Below, piece by piece: positions 10,619-22,329 of a stretch of DNA of 64,000 nt. Origin of the DNA: Culex pipiens pallens (Eukaryota > Arthropoda > Insecta > Diptera > Culicidae); assembly GCF_016801865.2 (NCBI RefSeq), contig NC_068938.1:51724493-51788492 (forward strand), given 5' to 3'. The position numbers and the translations under genes were made by a program. The notes beneath the pieces were generated by a model. That model ran no database searches and had not been told where the DNA came from. It saw nothing but the letters and a program-made list of their open reading frames with translations. Each line of letters opens with the position of its first letter. The stretch's first letter is position 1.

Positions 10619-11019
10619 TAGTCCAGACTTGACTATCCGAAGCCTCGATTATCTGCAGTTTCGATTATCCGAAGTTCGATTATCCGAAGGTTCGTATGGG
10701 ACTTCAGATAATCGAATCACGAACACAATTTTTTTTCGTTTTTTTCTTGTTCTTGTTTTAAACATCAAATTCGAGTTCTACGACCCGATTTTAGTAAAAT
10801 TTGAATGGTTGATCGCCTATTAAATATCAAAATGCATTTTTACAATATTTCATCACCGGCTGTCCGCTATTTTGGATTTAAACATTTTAAATCACTTTAG
10901 TTGTTTAGGAGTCATACTCAGGCTCGACAATAAAAAATTAGACAAAGAAATTTTTTGTCATGATTCCATTATCCGAAGTGAAATTTTTCCGAGGCCTTCG
11001 GATAATCGAGTCTGGACTG
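10619..11019. mobile_element. MITE with AGTCCAGACT ends and TTCGGATAATCGA subrepeats
   Basis: The left end AGTCCAGACTTGACTATCCG and the right end CGGATAATCGAGTCTGGACT are inverted. The left arm repeats the ATTATCCGAAG phrase three or four times. Outer TA dinucleotides look mutated (TA left, CA right), so a Tc1/mariner origin is likely but not shown. No coding capacity. A relic of the right end is seen near 37610. Confidence 0.65.
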
Positions 11020-12657
11020 CATTTTTTTTTTGAAACAATATTAGTATTTGAATAGGGCCAAACAATCAATATTATGCCCTTTTGAAATGTTAATCTTGAT
11101 TAAAAAATGAAAAAAATGCAAAGGAAAATATTGTTTTCGAAGAGATTGGAAAATTTCACGAATTTTTCATTATTTAACAATTAAAATCGGACACTAAGTC
11201 TGAGCCAACAAAAAAAAAAAAACAAGAAATAAAAATGGTCAAAATCGGCCGATTTACGTAGAGAATTGCTCAAAGCGATTATTGCAAAAAACTGTGATCG
11301 AGTAAAATGAATGTATTTTGCCAAAAGTGGATCGGATAATAGCTGTTTCTTCAATTATTCATTCAATTTACACCAAAATAGGAAACAAAGTTGGAATTAT
11401 AGAATTGATCAAAATGGAGCTTTAAAATTTTAAGACTTATCCAGATTAGTTGCGTTATGGCCGAAAACCAAATGATTCCTAGCAAATAAAAAAAAATGTG
11501 GTATTCGAGAATTCTGAAATTGTTTGATAATTATTGTAAGTATCATTACACAGTGTCTTGATAATTTTGTGATTGTAGCTTCTTTTTTTCAATTCGATAA
11601 AACGGTTGCAAATATTTTTTTAGTAGTTTTCTTTGTATTACAACTATTTGTTAAAACCCTCGAGTGTATTATAATCCTCAAGTGAGCTATTAACTGCTAT
11701 TGACACGGATGGAACACTGATTCACGAAAAAGCAAACTTTGCGCTAAAACAGCATAATGATGATTCGGAAGGGGCCCCCATAAAAGCTCACGTCGGACGT
11801 CAAGTGGCAGATAAAGACATCGTTCAGGTACAAACAAACTGTTCGGTCTCTTCGGTATGGCTTGAGGAGAGTAGGAGAACAAACAGCGCGCCACCGCGTT
11901 TCTGGATTTCTGCGGAAAAAAAGCTGGATGACGAATCCCGCGCAATGAATGATAACAACAAACGACGTCGGGGGCGGCATCGCGGTCATTTGTGCAAGTT
12001 CAAAGACAAAAATCAATTAGTCGCGGAAGAGCAAGAAAAAAGTAATTTACATCACACAAAGCTAACGGAGCAGAAGAGATGTGTCGTTTTCCTATATATC
12101 GTATATCGATGATGATGGACAAGTGATAGCTCTCAGGCGAAGATGTTCCGATAGATATAGGCACTTCCTCTTATCAGTTGTTGATCTAGAACCGCAAGTC
12201 GCACGATACCAAGCGTAGCAACGTGGAGTGCTGACATGAGTTTTCTTTTTATATTTTGTCTTGTCTATTTGGACACGAAATTTCAGTCATCAAACAAGGT
12301 TTCTCCATATCGAAATAAGAATCAAAATACGTTGGCACTGGAACGTTTGCCTCGCTCAAACAAAGCATTAGCGAAATTTAAATTCTCGATAGACCTTTTA
12401 AACTTTTGTTTGCCGCCAAGATGTGATCATCACGAGGCGATTTCAGTTCCACAATCGATCAAAAAACGAGATAAGAACCGCTGCGAATGAATGAATCCAG
12501 CTTTTGTTGCAACTCGCCTTCAATCAGTATTCAAATCACGCGCTGAGGCCGGTGCATCAATCCCGCGGAAAAGGTCGTTAACATCAATTAGTATTATCGG
12601 TGGTGCGCTTGGATTGCTGCAAGGACTCTTCCTGGGTGGAAGTTCAGGACCCTTCCC
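11020..12657. other. No confident gene
   Basis: 11020-11690 is AT-rich; near 11250 it has a relic (GATTTACGTAGAGAATTGCTC) of the end of the family at 15078 and 52630. The part from 11690 to 12650 is less AT-rich and has open frames of 60-100 codons on both strands, but none has a recognisable product, a strong start context or splice signals. It may be ordinary intergenic sequence or hold an untranslated exon. Confidence 0.35.
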
Positions 12658-12876
12658 CAGAGGGCTTTTGTTAATTTGATTTGGTTAACCGCGGTGGATT
12701 TTCTTGAAAAAATTCGAACTGTCAAAAATCCACCAAAGCATCTACCACATTGATCGCACAAAAATCTGTGGTAGAAAAGTATCCACCGGTAGATGCTTTG
12801 GTGGATTTTTGACAGTTCGAATTATTTCAAGAAAATCCACCGCGGTTAACCAAATCAAATTAACAAAAGCCCTCTG
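12658..12876. mobile_element. Palindromic MITE, CAGAGGGCTTTTG ends
   Basis: Arms of about 90 bp are nearly perfect inverted repeats running inward from CAGAGGGCTTTTGTTAA through TTAACCGCGGTGGATTTTC to GATGCTTTGGTGGA. The loop is about 40 bp. No clear target duplication. Length 219 bp, non-coding. Confidence 0.75.
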
Positions 12877-13338
12877 AGGTGTTGATAATCGCTTCTGGAT
12901 TTCACTGTTTTCGTCGTTCCATACTGGATACCAAATCATTGTTTAAATATTGGATCTTGTTGACGTTGAATTAACGCAAACTGTACGTACGGGCTGGTTT
13001 AAGCTGGTTGTTGGTTTCGCTAATTAAAAGGCACGATAACATATTTGGTTAGCAGCCAAACAGTGCTTACAAACTGCACACACATACCATTTGCGCAAAT
13101 TGCAATCAAAGAAGTTTGGTCAACGGGTTTTATCGGTGAGTAAACTGAAATGTTTTATTTCACCTTCACGCTTCAGAAGTCAAAGCTACAAAATCCTATA
13201 CACAGAAATAGGCGTTTTACAGTAATTAAATTGAAATAGGGCCGTTCACAAACCACGTCATACAAGTTCATTATTTTTTCCTTTTCAAGCACGGTTTGTA
13301 GGAGATTTTAAGTGACTTTCAATTTCTTGAGTTTTTTT

Positions 13339-13469
13339 AAAAGGTCCTATAAACCAAATTTTAAACTTTTGCTTTTTGGGTGTTTTTAGAACCGCCTTGA
13401 GTCAGGGGTATTCAAAAACACCCAAAAAGCAAAAAAAAAAAAAATAAAATTTGGTTTATAGGACCTTTT
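13339..13469. mobile_element. Small MITE, AAAAGGTCCTATAAACC ends
   Basis: Inverted ends AAAAGGTCCTATAAACCAAA and TTTGGTTTATAGGACCTTTT, with an inner inverted pair (GCTTTTTGGGTGTTTTT and its complement). 131 bp. Relatives or relics sit at about 16563-16612, 17694-17738, 21346-21390, 21980-22085, 58350-58396 and around the insertion at 7409. Confidence 0.75.
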
Positions 13470-14216
13470 CGTTTTACGGAACAAGGTGGGGGACGCGGCC
13501 TCAAGTCAGTCCAAGTCCGGTTTCTTGTGGAAAAAAGGGTAGTGGCCGAACTAGTATTGCATACAAAATTAACACCACCGGAAGATATAGGGGATCGAGA
13601 GGGGGAAGGTGAAAGAAAATTAGTGTAGGTGTAGTAAGAACTTGAATGACTTGAGCAGTTACGGTGATCTGAGTTTAACACTGAATAATGAAAATCTTAA
13701 ATTTTGATTCAAAATAAAAAGGCCCGGAGGAAATTAAATTATTATTTAATTAAATAAGAAAATGTTACTAATCGGAGATTTATACAAAGGAAACCTAACA
13801 TGTATATCAAATTTAAAGGAAAATAAAAAAAAATTAATCGAAAGATGAAAACTAACTTGTCTAGGGAATACAAATCTTGAGGCCTTTTTCTGGGCCACGT
13901 CATGTCGCGTCCGTCAGTAGTCTTGTCCTACATTACAACTAGAAGCAGATCTGCCAATTTAATAGAACACTTCGACCAATTCAACTAATCATTTAGATCC
14001 AGTTATTTACTATGAAAAACTAACTAACTTGAATCAATAACCTTAACTGAACTGTCTAAAAGTAACTTGAATCTCTTATCCCAAAAATTGTAATTACAAA
14101 GCCAAACATTCCTATACCTAGTTTTTAAACCTGTCTTGCCGCCCCAAATCAAAAACCACTGTTCATATTTTACAAGTTGAACACTCGTGCCTTCCATTTT
14201 ATTAGGACACACAAGC
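13470..14216. other. No gene seen
   Basis: AT-rich DNA with short open frames only and no recognisable repeat boundary. Confidence 0.35.
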
Positions 14217-14426
14217 TTTGCAAACAGGAGCGTATCCCTATCATACCTTTTGTAAACTGTGAATACAAAGAGACGAGTTGTTCCTTTTAATTCCGATATA
14301 TAGCGGAATTAAAAGGAACTACTCGTCTCTTTGTATTCACAGTAATGCATTCTGCTAAAACGCTCAACCAAACCACAATTTTGTAAACTGTTATTTGAGT
14401 GGGAGGGATACACTCCTGTTTACAAA
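14217..14426. mobile_element. Palindromic element with an inner 86-bp hairpin
   Basis: Outer ends TTTGCAAACAGGAGCGTATC and ACACTCCTGTTTACAAA are imperfect inverted repeats. Inside, 14257-14342 is a near-perfect hairpin (CTGTGAATACAAAGAGACGA to its complement) with an ATATATAG loop. The hairpin may be a smaller insertion in an older element. Confidence 0.6.
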
Positions 14427-15077
14427 ACCCATGCGCCCTTTTGAAATGTTAGGCTCTATTTGATCGTCAAACCTCCAGTAGATCCTCGATTCGGAACAAT
14501 GGTCGATACAACCATAATCCGAAAACCGTTAGTTCAACAGATTTACGAATTTTGTCCGATATCATTACATTATTGATTGACCGAGACTCTATGGAAATTT
14601 TGACAAATCAAAATGCTTTGTATTATTACTTAAATGGAATTTTAGAATTTATGCACGTAACATTTTTTTTAAATAAATTTCAAAATCTATTCTATCCTAC
14701 AATGCCTAGAAGAGGCCTCTGTTTCTGTTGTGAGTAAGCGCTGGTTTCAGAGCTCATTTTTCAATTTAATAGGGTGGGAGACGACTAATTTGCTTCATGA
14801 ACTCCTACTCGGCCTTGGGACCACCTCTTAAGACACTGATGGCTCCTAGCTAGGAATTAAACCTAGACACAGCGTCGAGGCCCGCTTTGCATGGCAAAAA
14901 TGTTGGCTGGGGGGGAAGTGATATTATCACGAAATTTTATTTTATAGCCAACATTGCTAACGGCGTCGAGGTCCTTACTCATGCCCAAGGAATTTGGTTT
15001 ATAGGACCTTTTCAAAAAAAAAAAAAAAAACTCCAGTTTTGAACCAACCTGCATAAAAAACCGTTTTTTAAACCATA
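14427..15077. other. No gene seen; half of a GGTCC MITE
   Basis: AT-rich sequence. Near 14994-15024 the phrase TTTGGTTTATAGGACCTTTT matches one end of the MITE at 13339-13469 without its partner, so this is a truncated copy. Confidence 0.4.
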
Positions 15078-15970
15078 GAATAGTTCTCTCAGAATTCGGT
15101 CATTCGTTTTTTTTTTGTATTTTTTAATCCGACTAAAACTTTTTTGGTGCCTTCGGTATGCCCAAAGAAGCCATTTTGCACCATTAGTTTATCCATATAA
15201 TTTTCCATACAAATTTGGCAGCTGGCCATACAAAAATGATGTTAGAAAATTCAAAAATCTGTATCTTTTGAAGGAATTGAAGGTACTTCAGTGAAATTTT
15301 GATAAAGTGCACCGTTTTAAAATTAAAGCCATTTTTAAATAACTTTTTTGAAAATAGTCGCAGTTTTTCATTTTTTTAAATCAGTGCACATGTTTGCCCA
15401 CCTTTGAAAATTTTTTTTTTGAAAAGCTGAGAAAATTTTCTATATTTTGCGATTTTGAACTTTGTTAATACGACCCTTAGTTGCTGAGATATTGCCATGC
15501 AAGTGTTTAAAAACAGGAAAATTGATGTTTTCTAAGTCTCACCCAAACAACCCATCGTTTTCTAATGTCGATATCTCAGCAACTAATGGTCCGATTTACA
15601 ATGTTAAAATATGAAACATTCGTGAAATTTTCCGATCTTTTCGAAAAAAATGATTTCAAAATTTTTAAACCAGGACAAACATTTTAAAAGGGCGTTATAT
15701 TGAATGTTTAGTGTAGTCCATATCCATACCTACAACCTTGCCGAAGACACCAATCGATCAAAAAATTCCTTCAAAAGATACAGATTTTTGAATTTTCATA
15801 CATCGTTTTTGTATGGACAGCTGCCAAATTTGTATGGAAAATTATATGGACAAACTAATGATGCAAAATGGCTTCTTTGGGCATACCGAAGGCACCAAAA
15901 AAGTTTCATTCGGATTAAAAAATACAAAAAATTAAATTAAAAAAAAGACCGATTTCGTAGAGAATGGCTC
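15078..15970. mobile_element. Long inverted-repeat element, GAGCAATTC family copy A
   Basis: Ends read GAATAGTTCTCTCAGAATTC and TTTCGTAGAGAATGGCTC. Arms of about 300 bp or more are imperfect inverted repeats that share CCATACAAATTTGGCAGCTG and GTATCTTTTGAAGGAATT with their mirrored complement around a centre near 15525. No coding capacity. The related copy at 52630-54304 is larger. Confidence 0.65.
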
Positions 15971-17208
15971 CATATCTTACATTATTATATTACTTTTCTC
16001 CACAAAAAAACCAAAATTGATTTCCCTGTGACCAAAAAGGCACTTGGCTTCATTGGTTAATCCAAACAAGGTTCTATTCAATTTTGCAAGCGGTCCAAAC
16101 AAAACTGGAATGTAAATATTCAAAAATCTTCATCTCGGGAAGGAGTTCTCTGATTGATAGGGTGTCTTGATCAAAATAGTACGTCCTCATCGAACTATTT
16201 TTCTCAAGACATCCAATCAATCAGAGAACTGAAAAAAGTAGTAACATTCTAAAGGTTTCCAAAATTATTGCCCGTTTTTTATGATAAAGGGGTTTCAAAA
16301 TGAAAACTTTTGCCCCGGACAAAACATGAACAGTTTTTCACAGAGTTATGATATTTTTTTATATTATTGTCATTTAAAAATATTTATTAGATGCACACCA
16401 ATAATTTTGTAAGTCATAGTGAGGATCATCCATAAACCACGTGGTCACTTTTTGGAAATCTCAGGTTGCTCAGGTAGGAAAAATTAAAAGAATTGAAATA
16501 GGGAAAATTGACTTTAAAACAAAAATCAGCCTTAGTTTTTCAATTTTAGAGTTTTTTTTTTTAAATGTCCTATAAATATATTAAACACAATAGCTTATAG
16601 GAGCTTTTTTCTTTAAAAAATCTAGAATTGACTGTATCTCGGCAAATATTGGTTCGAATTTTATTGTAATAACTGAAATCTCTGTAAAAACTTCTAATCT
16701 TTCGAATACGAATACCAAATTTTCAACTGCTGAACATAGGGACCATCCATAAACCACGTGAACAGTCGTATGGGGGGAGGGGGGGGGGGATTGTCCACGC
16801 TCCATACATAAAATATTTGTTTTGTTTGGAAATTGTACACGAGGGGAAGGGGGACGGGGTGTCTGAGATTTCATAAATCTAAGTGGTGTGCAAATATTTT
16901 CAAAACTTTAAATTAAAACCCTAACGGGCAACATTTATGTTTTTATAACTTGAATCCGTCCGTTTTATAAAAAAAACTGAAAGACTAATTTTTGATTGAA
17001 AATTTGATTTTGCTTTTAAAGATGATTTTAAAAAAAATTATAATAGTGCACATTTGGATTTTTTAAACGAATTTGGTAAATTTGATCGATTTTTCAACTG
17101 CTTAACAGTTCGATAAACGGAAAACTACCGAAATTCTTAACTTTATCGACTATTCAACTACCGAATTCGGTTAAAAATTTGTGTGTTTATATATTTTTTT
17201 TTGAAATA
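15971..17208. other. No gene; relics of two MITE families
   Basis: 16563-16612 has the inverted GTCCTATAA/TTATAGGA pair of the GGTCC family. 17095-17190 carries TTTTTCAACT and CTACCGAATTCGG phrases shared with the MITE at 45801-46039. A C-rich/G-rich stretch lies near 16770-16790. 16020-16160 is a relic related to the arms of 15078. No supported gene. Confidence 0.45.
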
Positions 17209-17565
17209 CAGTACTTGTTCGGTAACTGGGCTGAGAACGTAGTCCAGTCACTGAATGCTGCTCGCTGGGCTGAACGGAAAAAACGAGGTGACCACCGATG
17301 CATAATATTTTTTTGATGAAATATAAAAAATAAAGGTCACTCAAATTTATTTACAATGCTTACTTTCAATGTTTCTTTAATTGTGACTTAAAATTAAATA
17401 AAAGATTGAAAAAAAATTTTTTTTCTTTATTGAACAGGCATCCATTAACCCCTCGGTCATTTCGGTTTGTTTTGGTTTTTTGACGTTCGTCTGCTTTTTA
17501 ACTAGGCTACGGCCCAGTTATCGAGCGCCCAGTTAAAAAGCAGCCCAGTTACCGAACAACTACTG
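17209..17565. mobile_element. Tc1/mariner-type MITE, TA-flanked, CAGTA ends
   Basis: Inverted ends CAGTACTTGTTCGGTAACTG and CAGTTACCGAACAACTACTG, followed inside by GGCTG and its complement. TA lies at 17207-17208 and 17566-17567. 357 bp, no transposase. The termini and TA duplication fit the IS630-Tc1-mariner superfamily. Confidence 0.8.
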
Positions 17566-18101
17566 TATCATGAATTTTTCAACTCGGTGAAATTTTGGTC
17601 CATGCTTCTCTGTGGCTCGAAAGTGGTCTTTTAGGTCCTCAAAATTAGAAAAAAGAATCTTATTTCAAGAGTGTAATTCTTGAGTTTTTTTATTAGGTCC
17701 TATAAACATATGAAAGACAATAGTTTATTGGTCCTTTTCAAAAAAAAAAAAAAATTATTATTCGAAGTGAATTTTTACTTCGTTTAATCGAATCATCGGA
17801 TAGGGGCCATCCATAAACCACGTGGAGAGGCTTTTTCTAAATTTCAGGCCCATGTGGACTATTTATAGTAAAAAAAAAACTTGTTTGTATAGAGCCCACC
17901 CTCTTCTTTCAGTATCGTCGTGGTTTTTGGATGACCCCATAGCGAATCAAGATTTTTTGTCGTCGCCTTATTTTGGGTTGTTGAGCTGTAATATGATCCC
18001 AAAAAAGCTCTAAAGGAACGATACTCAACTTTCTTCCATGTAAATCAAGTAGGCCTGGTATCCCCGCTGCTCTAAAGTGATCTTAGAATATTTAATCCAA
18101 G
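17566..18101. other. No gene; one GGTCC MITE relic
   Basis: 17694-17738 holds the small AGGTCCTATAA...TTATTGGTCCTTTT inverted pair. The remainder is AT-rich with no supported gene. Confidence 0.4.
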
Positions 18102-18281
18102 ATGGCGGCCAATATGGCGGCACAGCATATAAGACCCTTTCAAAACAAAATAAAAGACTTATTGGTAACAAATTCGCAATTTGTTACCAATAAGTCTTTT
18201 ATTTTGTTTTGATGGCGGCCAATATGGCGGCACAGCATATAAGACCCTTTCAAAACAAAATAAAAGACTTATTGGTAACAA
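18102..18281. repeat. Direct-inverted-direct repeat with a GGCGGCCAATATGGCGGCAC motif
   Basis: A segment of about 68 bp (ATGGCGGCCAATATGGCGGC to TTATTGGTAACAAA) occurs at 18102-18169 and again at 18211-18281. Between them, at about 18175-18212, the second half appears inverted, making a hairpin around TTCGCAA. This X, partial X-inverted, X order is typical of template switching or fold-back synthesis. The ATGGCGGCC phrases resemble those in the hAT-like arms at 48.9-51.0 kb. Confidence 0.75.
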
Positions 18282-18781
18282 AAAAGAAAAAAAACAGTGG
18301 TTACTAAAATTTTAACTAATCTGGGAACGAAGAACTTAAATTTGTCTTTGCAAATAAAAATCAACATCAATAGTAATCTTTCACTCTGCAAGCAATATTC
18401 ACAGTTTTTTCTGTATTCCCAGCTAGTACCATTAATTAGTGCGCAAGTAGCTACTTCCCAGCAGAGCGCGAAGCGAAACGGCAAATATTATGCACGGCAC
18501 GGAACCTTTTTTCAACGAGAGAAGGAGAGAGAGAGCTTCCAGAGGAGGACCACCGACCACCTTCGCCTAGCTTTAACCGTGAAACCTAAACACTTATCCA
18601 GCCAGCCAAACACAACCAGCTTTGATTTCAGATAAGCAAATTTGGTTTGGCAAATTAGACTCGCCCGCCACCGCCGCCGCTACAAACACTCGTCGTTTGT
18701 TTAGAATTCAATGGAATGTTCGGATTTGCAAATAAAGAAGAAGCGATTACTTACTTTGTACGACGAGAGTCTTCCTTACGA
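18282..18781. other. Region 3' of the WD40 gene; no gene assigned
   Basis: 18430-18715 is less AT-rich with GAGAGAGAG and CCGCCGCCGC runs, which could be a promoter or 5' UTR of an unseen gene, but no coding sequence is supported. On the minus strand a GTAAGT lies 32 bp beyond the WD40 stop codon, probably past the mRNA end. Confidence 0.3.
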
Positions 18782-21700
18782 TTAGGATTTATTGGTGGCT
18801 CGTGCCGCGTGGGGTTGCATACACTGCAGCGTGTACTCGATAAATTTGAGGTCCTTGGCGTACTCGGTCATGCGGGCAAAGTGCCGCTCGGTGTAGGGCA
18901 GGGCCGCCGTCAGGTGCTTGTTCAGCTCGGACACTTGGAAGGCACCGGCGAGGATCTCCTGGAGCAGGATGTTCAGCACGAGCTGGGCGGGCCGGCAGTT
19001 TCGGCTGTTGGTGTTCCACTCGATGGCGTGCTTCAGCAGGGTTTCCTTGTGGTCGTTGGAGAGCTTTTGGACGGTTTCGGGGAGTCCTTGCTCTTGGGCT
19101 TTTATGACGGCGTTGATGATCTTGAGCGTCATTAGGGGTCGGTTCAGGTTGAGGGAGAGACGGAGCGCTTTCAGGAGCTTTTTGTCGTTGACGAGATTGT
19201 TGAGTTCCTGCTCTTGGAGCAGCATGTCCTTGCGCTCGGTCATTTCCCGGTCCCGCTTTTCGTCCGTTACGTCCTTCCACTTGATTAGCTGCGAGTCGGA
19301 ACCGCCACTGTAGAATATGGTCTCGTCCTCGGTCACGCAAAGCGCCCAAATGCGGCTCTCGTGCTTGTCCAGCGTTTGAATGCACTCGGAACTCTTGATG
19401 GACCAGAGTTTCAGCAAACCGTCCGCTCCAGCTGAGATGAGTTGCATTCCGTTGGAGAGGAACTCGACGCGCAGCACGGAACTTTCGTGCCCTTCGAGGG
19501 ACTTTAGGCAGGTCATGTCCGTCAGCGACCACAGCTTGATGGAACAATCCGCCGCGTTTGTCAGGAGAATCTGATCGATGGGCGAGAAACGAACCGCCCA
19601 AATTCCTCGCTTATGACCTCGAAAAACGCCCACCAGACTGAGGTTGCTCACGTCCCACAGCTTGGCGGTTTTGTCTTGCGAACCGGTTGCCAGCAGACGG
19701 TCATTCGGGGAAATGCTCACGCAGTTGATGTCCTTTTCGTGGGCCAACTCGGTCAGAGTGCAGTTCAGACGGGTCAGTTCCTTCTCGTCGCTTGTTTGGT
19801 TGAACTCCTTCGGGATCTTCCAAACCTTTAAGCAGCGATCCTGACTGACGCTGGCGCAAAACATGCCGGAAATCTTGCTCAACGAGACGCTTCCGACGGC
19901 GTTGGTGTGCTTCAGCCCGATCGCCACGCAGTTAATTTCAAACTTGGTCCCGTTGTACTGCCACAAACGGATCGAGTTGTCCTTTGAAGACGAAAGCATG
20001 AACTTGTCGTTAGCCGAAAGGGACAGGACGATATCGGTGTGACCTTTGACCAGCTGGCAGTTCATGGTCGTGGTGTCGTACACTTTGAAATCGTTGCTGT
20101 TGGTGGCCATTCCGAGGAAGCGATCCTTCTTTCCAAACAGGATCAAATCCAAAATTTCATCGCTGAACCCGGACAGCTGCTTGAAGCAGTCGAACGTTTC
20201 CAGGTCGTGAATGATGATGTTGTGATCGGCACTGACCACGGCCAGTTGCGACGTCTGCCGGTTCAGCAGCATCTCCGTGATGGCGAGGCCACCTTCTTCC
20301 GCGGATTTGGTCACCAAGCTGTTGCTCTGCTTGAAGACGATCGCCGTCTCGGTCATCTCCCACACCTTGATCAAACCTTCCTCGCCAGCACAAGCCGCAT
20401 AAATCTTACCCTTTTTCAGCTTCTGTCCGTTCACCCGAATACCATCAGGAAGTACAATCACGCTCTCCAAGCTCTCGTAAACCGGAATCGTCTTGACCGA
20501 CTGCTGCGTTTCGTAATCCCACAGAACCAATATCTTGTCCCGCCCAGCCGAGACCAAAAACTTCCTATCGTTCGAGAACGACACCGCGGTCACCTTAGAA
20601 AAGTGCCCCGCGAACGTCTTCACCAACTCGCGCGTCTCGTAGTTCCAAGCATAAATCTTCACGTCATCCCCGGCCGCCAAAATAACCTTCCGCTCCTCGT
20701 CCGGATGAAACACCAGCAAACTAACAACCCCAACGCACCCGCGCAGTGTCCCCACGCAAACCTGCTGCATCGGGTCCCAAATGCGCACCGTAGTGTCCGT
20801 CCCGCCACTCGCCACCAGCTGATCCCCGGCGCTGAACGCCAACCGCGTCGTCGGTCCCTGGTGCAGCCCGCGCCACATCTTGACAACCTTCCTGCTCGCG
20901 ACGTCCCACATCCGAAGCAGCCCCGATCGATGCGCTGAAACGACGTGCTCGCCACTGTTGGCCAGCGCGAATGTGTAGACCGAGTCTTCGGCGATTCCGT
21001 CGTTGTCGTCGCCGGCGCTGCTTGTTGAAGGATTTGCGCCGAAAATGACCGGTTCCGAGGACTCATCGCTGACGGAGATCAGATTGATGGCGCCCGAGTT
21101 TTGGCACAGCAGTTCCTGCCCGTTCGGGGACCACTGGACGGTGCCGCCGGTGTAGAACGCCTTGTACTGGTTCTGGACCTCGTAACTGTGGGAGCACAAA
21201 ATTGAGGAGACGTTAAAACTAAATTGAAAATTGACAAATAAGAATCAAAATCTATACGCTCCAAGCGCATCAATTAATTTTTTTTAATGAATTATGTGTT
21301 TTTCAAACAGTCAGAGAATTATCAAATCTAGAGTATTTTTTTGATAAGGTCCTATAAGCTATTGTGTTTCATATGTTTATTGGACCTTTTCTAAAAAAAA
21401 ATCAGAAATATGTTTACATAAAATTTAATAAAGAGCTTAAATTGAAAGGTCAAATTATATAATTAATTGAATTAAAAAAAAAACAGTAGATTCGCAAACG
21501 ACAAAAAACCTAACAAAAAATATTTATAAAGTTATTTCATAAATATTTTGTACCAACACTAAAACACATTTTAAAGATCCATTTTTTAATTTAGCAAAAA
21601 GAATCACAAATGTTTAAATAGTGATAACGGTCATTTTACTGACAAATGATTCCAGAATTTCTATAAAGAAATGATTTTTTTTCTTGAGTTGTTACGTCTC

Positions 21701-22329
21701 TAAATTCGTTAAATGGCGAAAGTGACTCATTTGGTCTAAAAGGGCAAAATAAACGTTTATTTATTACTGTTTTATATGTAAATAATGTTTTGATTGGGAA
21801 TGTCAAGATTAGAAATAATTCATGTTTTTCCTCTTTTATTTTAAGAAAAGCTTGTACATTGGAGGACAAAAACTTAATTTCTGCATATTTATGCTAAGGT
21901 ATTTTTTTTTAATTTCCCCTGATTTTTGAGTAAATGTAAGTGTCAAAAACTTTGAATATATTAATATATCAACTTTTTTGAAAGGGTCTAATAAACAAAA
22001 TTGTTATTTTTAGCGTTTTGGATGTTTTTGAATACATCTAACACAAAGCGGTTTCAAAAACGCCGAAAAAGCAAAAAAAACTGAAAAAGCATTACGCATT
22101 GCTTGGTTCAAAATGCATTGATTTTTTGAGAAAATAATTTTCCAGATAAAACTTTTTTTTGAAAAATAAACGTCTTTACTGGCGTCTCACTGTACCAAAA
22201 CAAACGAGGATCAAAAGCAAAAACGGTACGCATTTTTTGAACGACTGTAACAGAGTAAAAACAGCAGTAAACTGTTGAAATATTTCTAAACTATACTTAC
22301 ACTTCCTTTAGCTTTATCTTGGCGCTCAT
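18782..22329 (-). CDS. TBL3: WD40 protein, TBL3/Utp13 family; U3 snoRNP (SSU processome) component
   Basis: Two exons: 22329-22301 (ATGAGCGCC start, 29 nt, donor GTAAGT) and 21185-18782 (acceptor CCCACAG), giving 810 residues, close to the usual length for TBL3. The protein has two WD40 propellers over residues about 20-645, with repeat ends such as RMWDVASRKV, RIWDPMQQVC, VLWDYETQQS, KLWDVSNLSL, KLWSLTDMTC and KLWSIKSSEC. A helical C-terminal domain (about 660-795; LVNDKKLLKALRLSLNLNRP) matches the Utp13 domain. In the family this protein is part of the UTP-B subcomplex that binds nascent pre-18S rRNA in the nucleolus. The 1.1-kb intron (21186-22300) holds MITE relics. The ATG at 21199 is not used: it lies in the intron. 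The head-to-head neighbour is TMEM186. The gene is GC-rich with normal codon use and no breaks. Confidence 0.95.
21346..21390. mobile_element. GGTCC MITE relic in the TBL3 intron
   Basis: AAGGTCCTATAA and TTTATTGGACCTTTT form a short inverted pair, an internally deleted member of the family at 13339-13469. Confidence 0.55.
21980..22085. mobile_element. Second GGTCC-family relic in the TBL3 intron
   Basis: It starts GAAAGGGTCTAATAAAC and contains the inner inverted pair TAGCGTTTTGGATGTTTTTG and TTTCAAAAACGCCGAAAAAG. The right-hand GGTCC end is missing. Confidence 0.5.

Noticed and set aside
18745..18756. Splice donor GTAAGT just downstream of the TBL3 stop
   Set aside because: It lies beyond the likely poly(A) site and no downstream exon is visible; probably chance.
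18789..19601. 270-codon minus-strand open frame rich in Arg/Pro/Ala
   Set aside because: It overlaps the TBL3 coding exon in another frame; the WD40 and Utp13 motifs show which frame is real.
20039..20938. 299-codon plus-strand open frame
   Set aside because: Antisense shadow of the TBL3 exon created by its GC-rich codon use.
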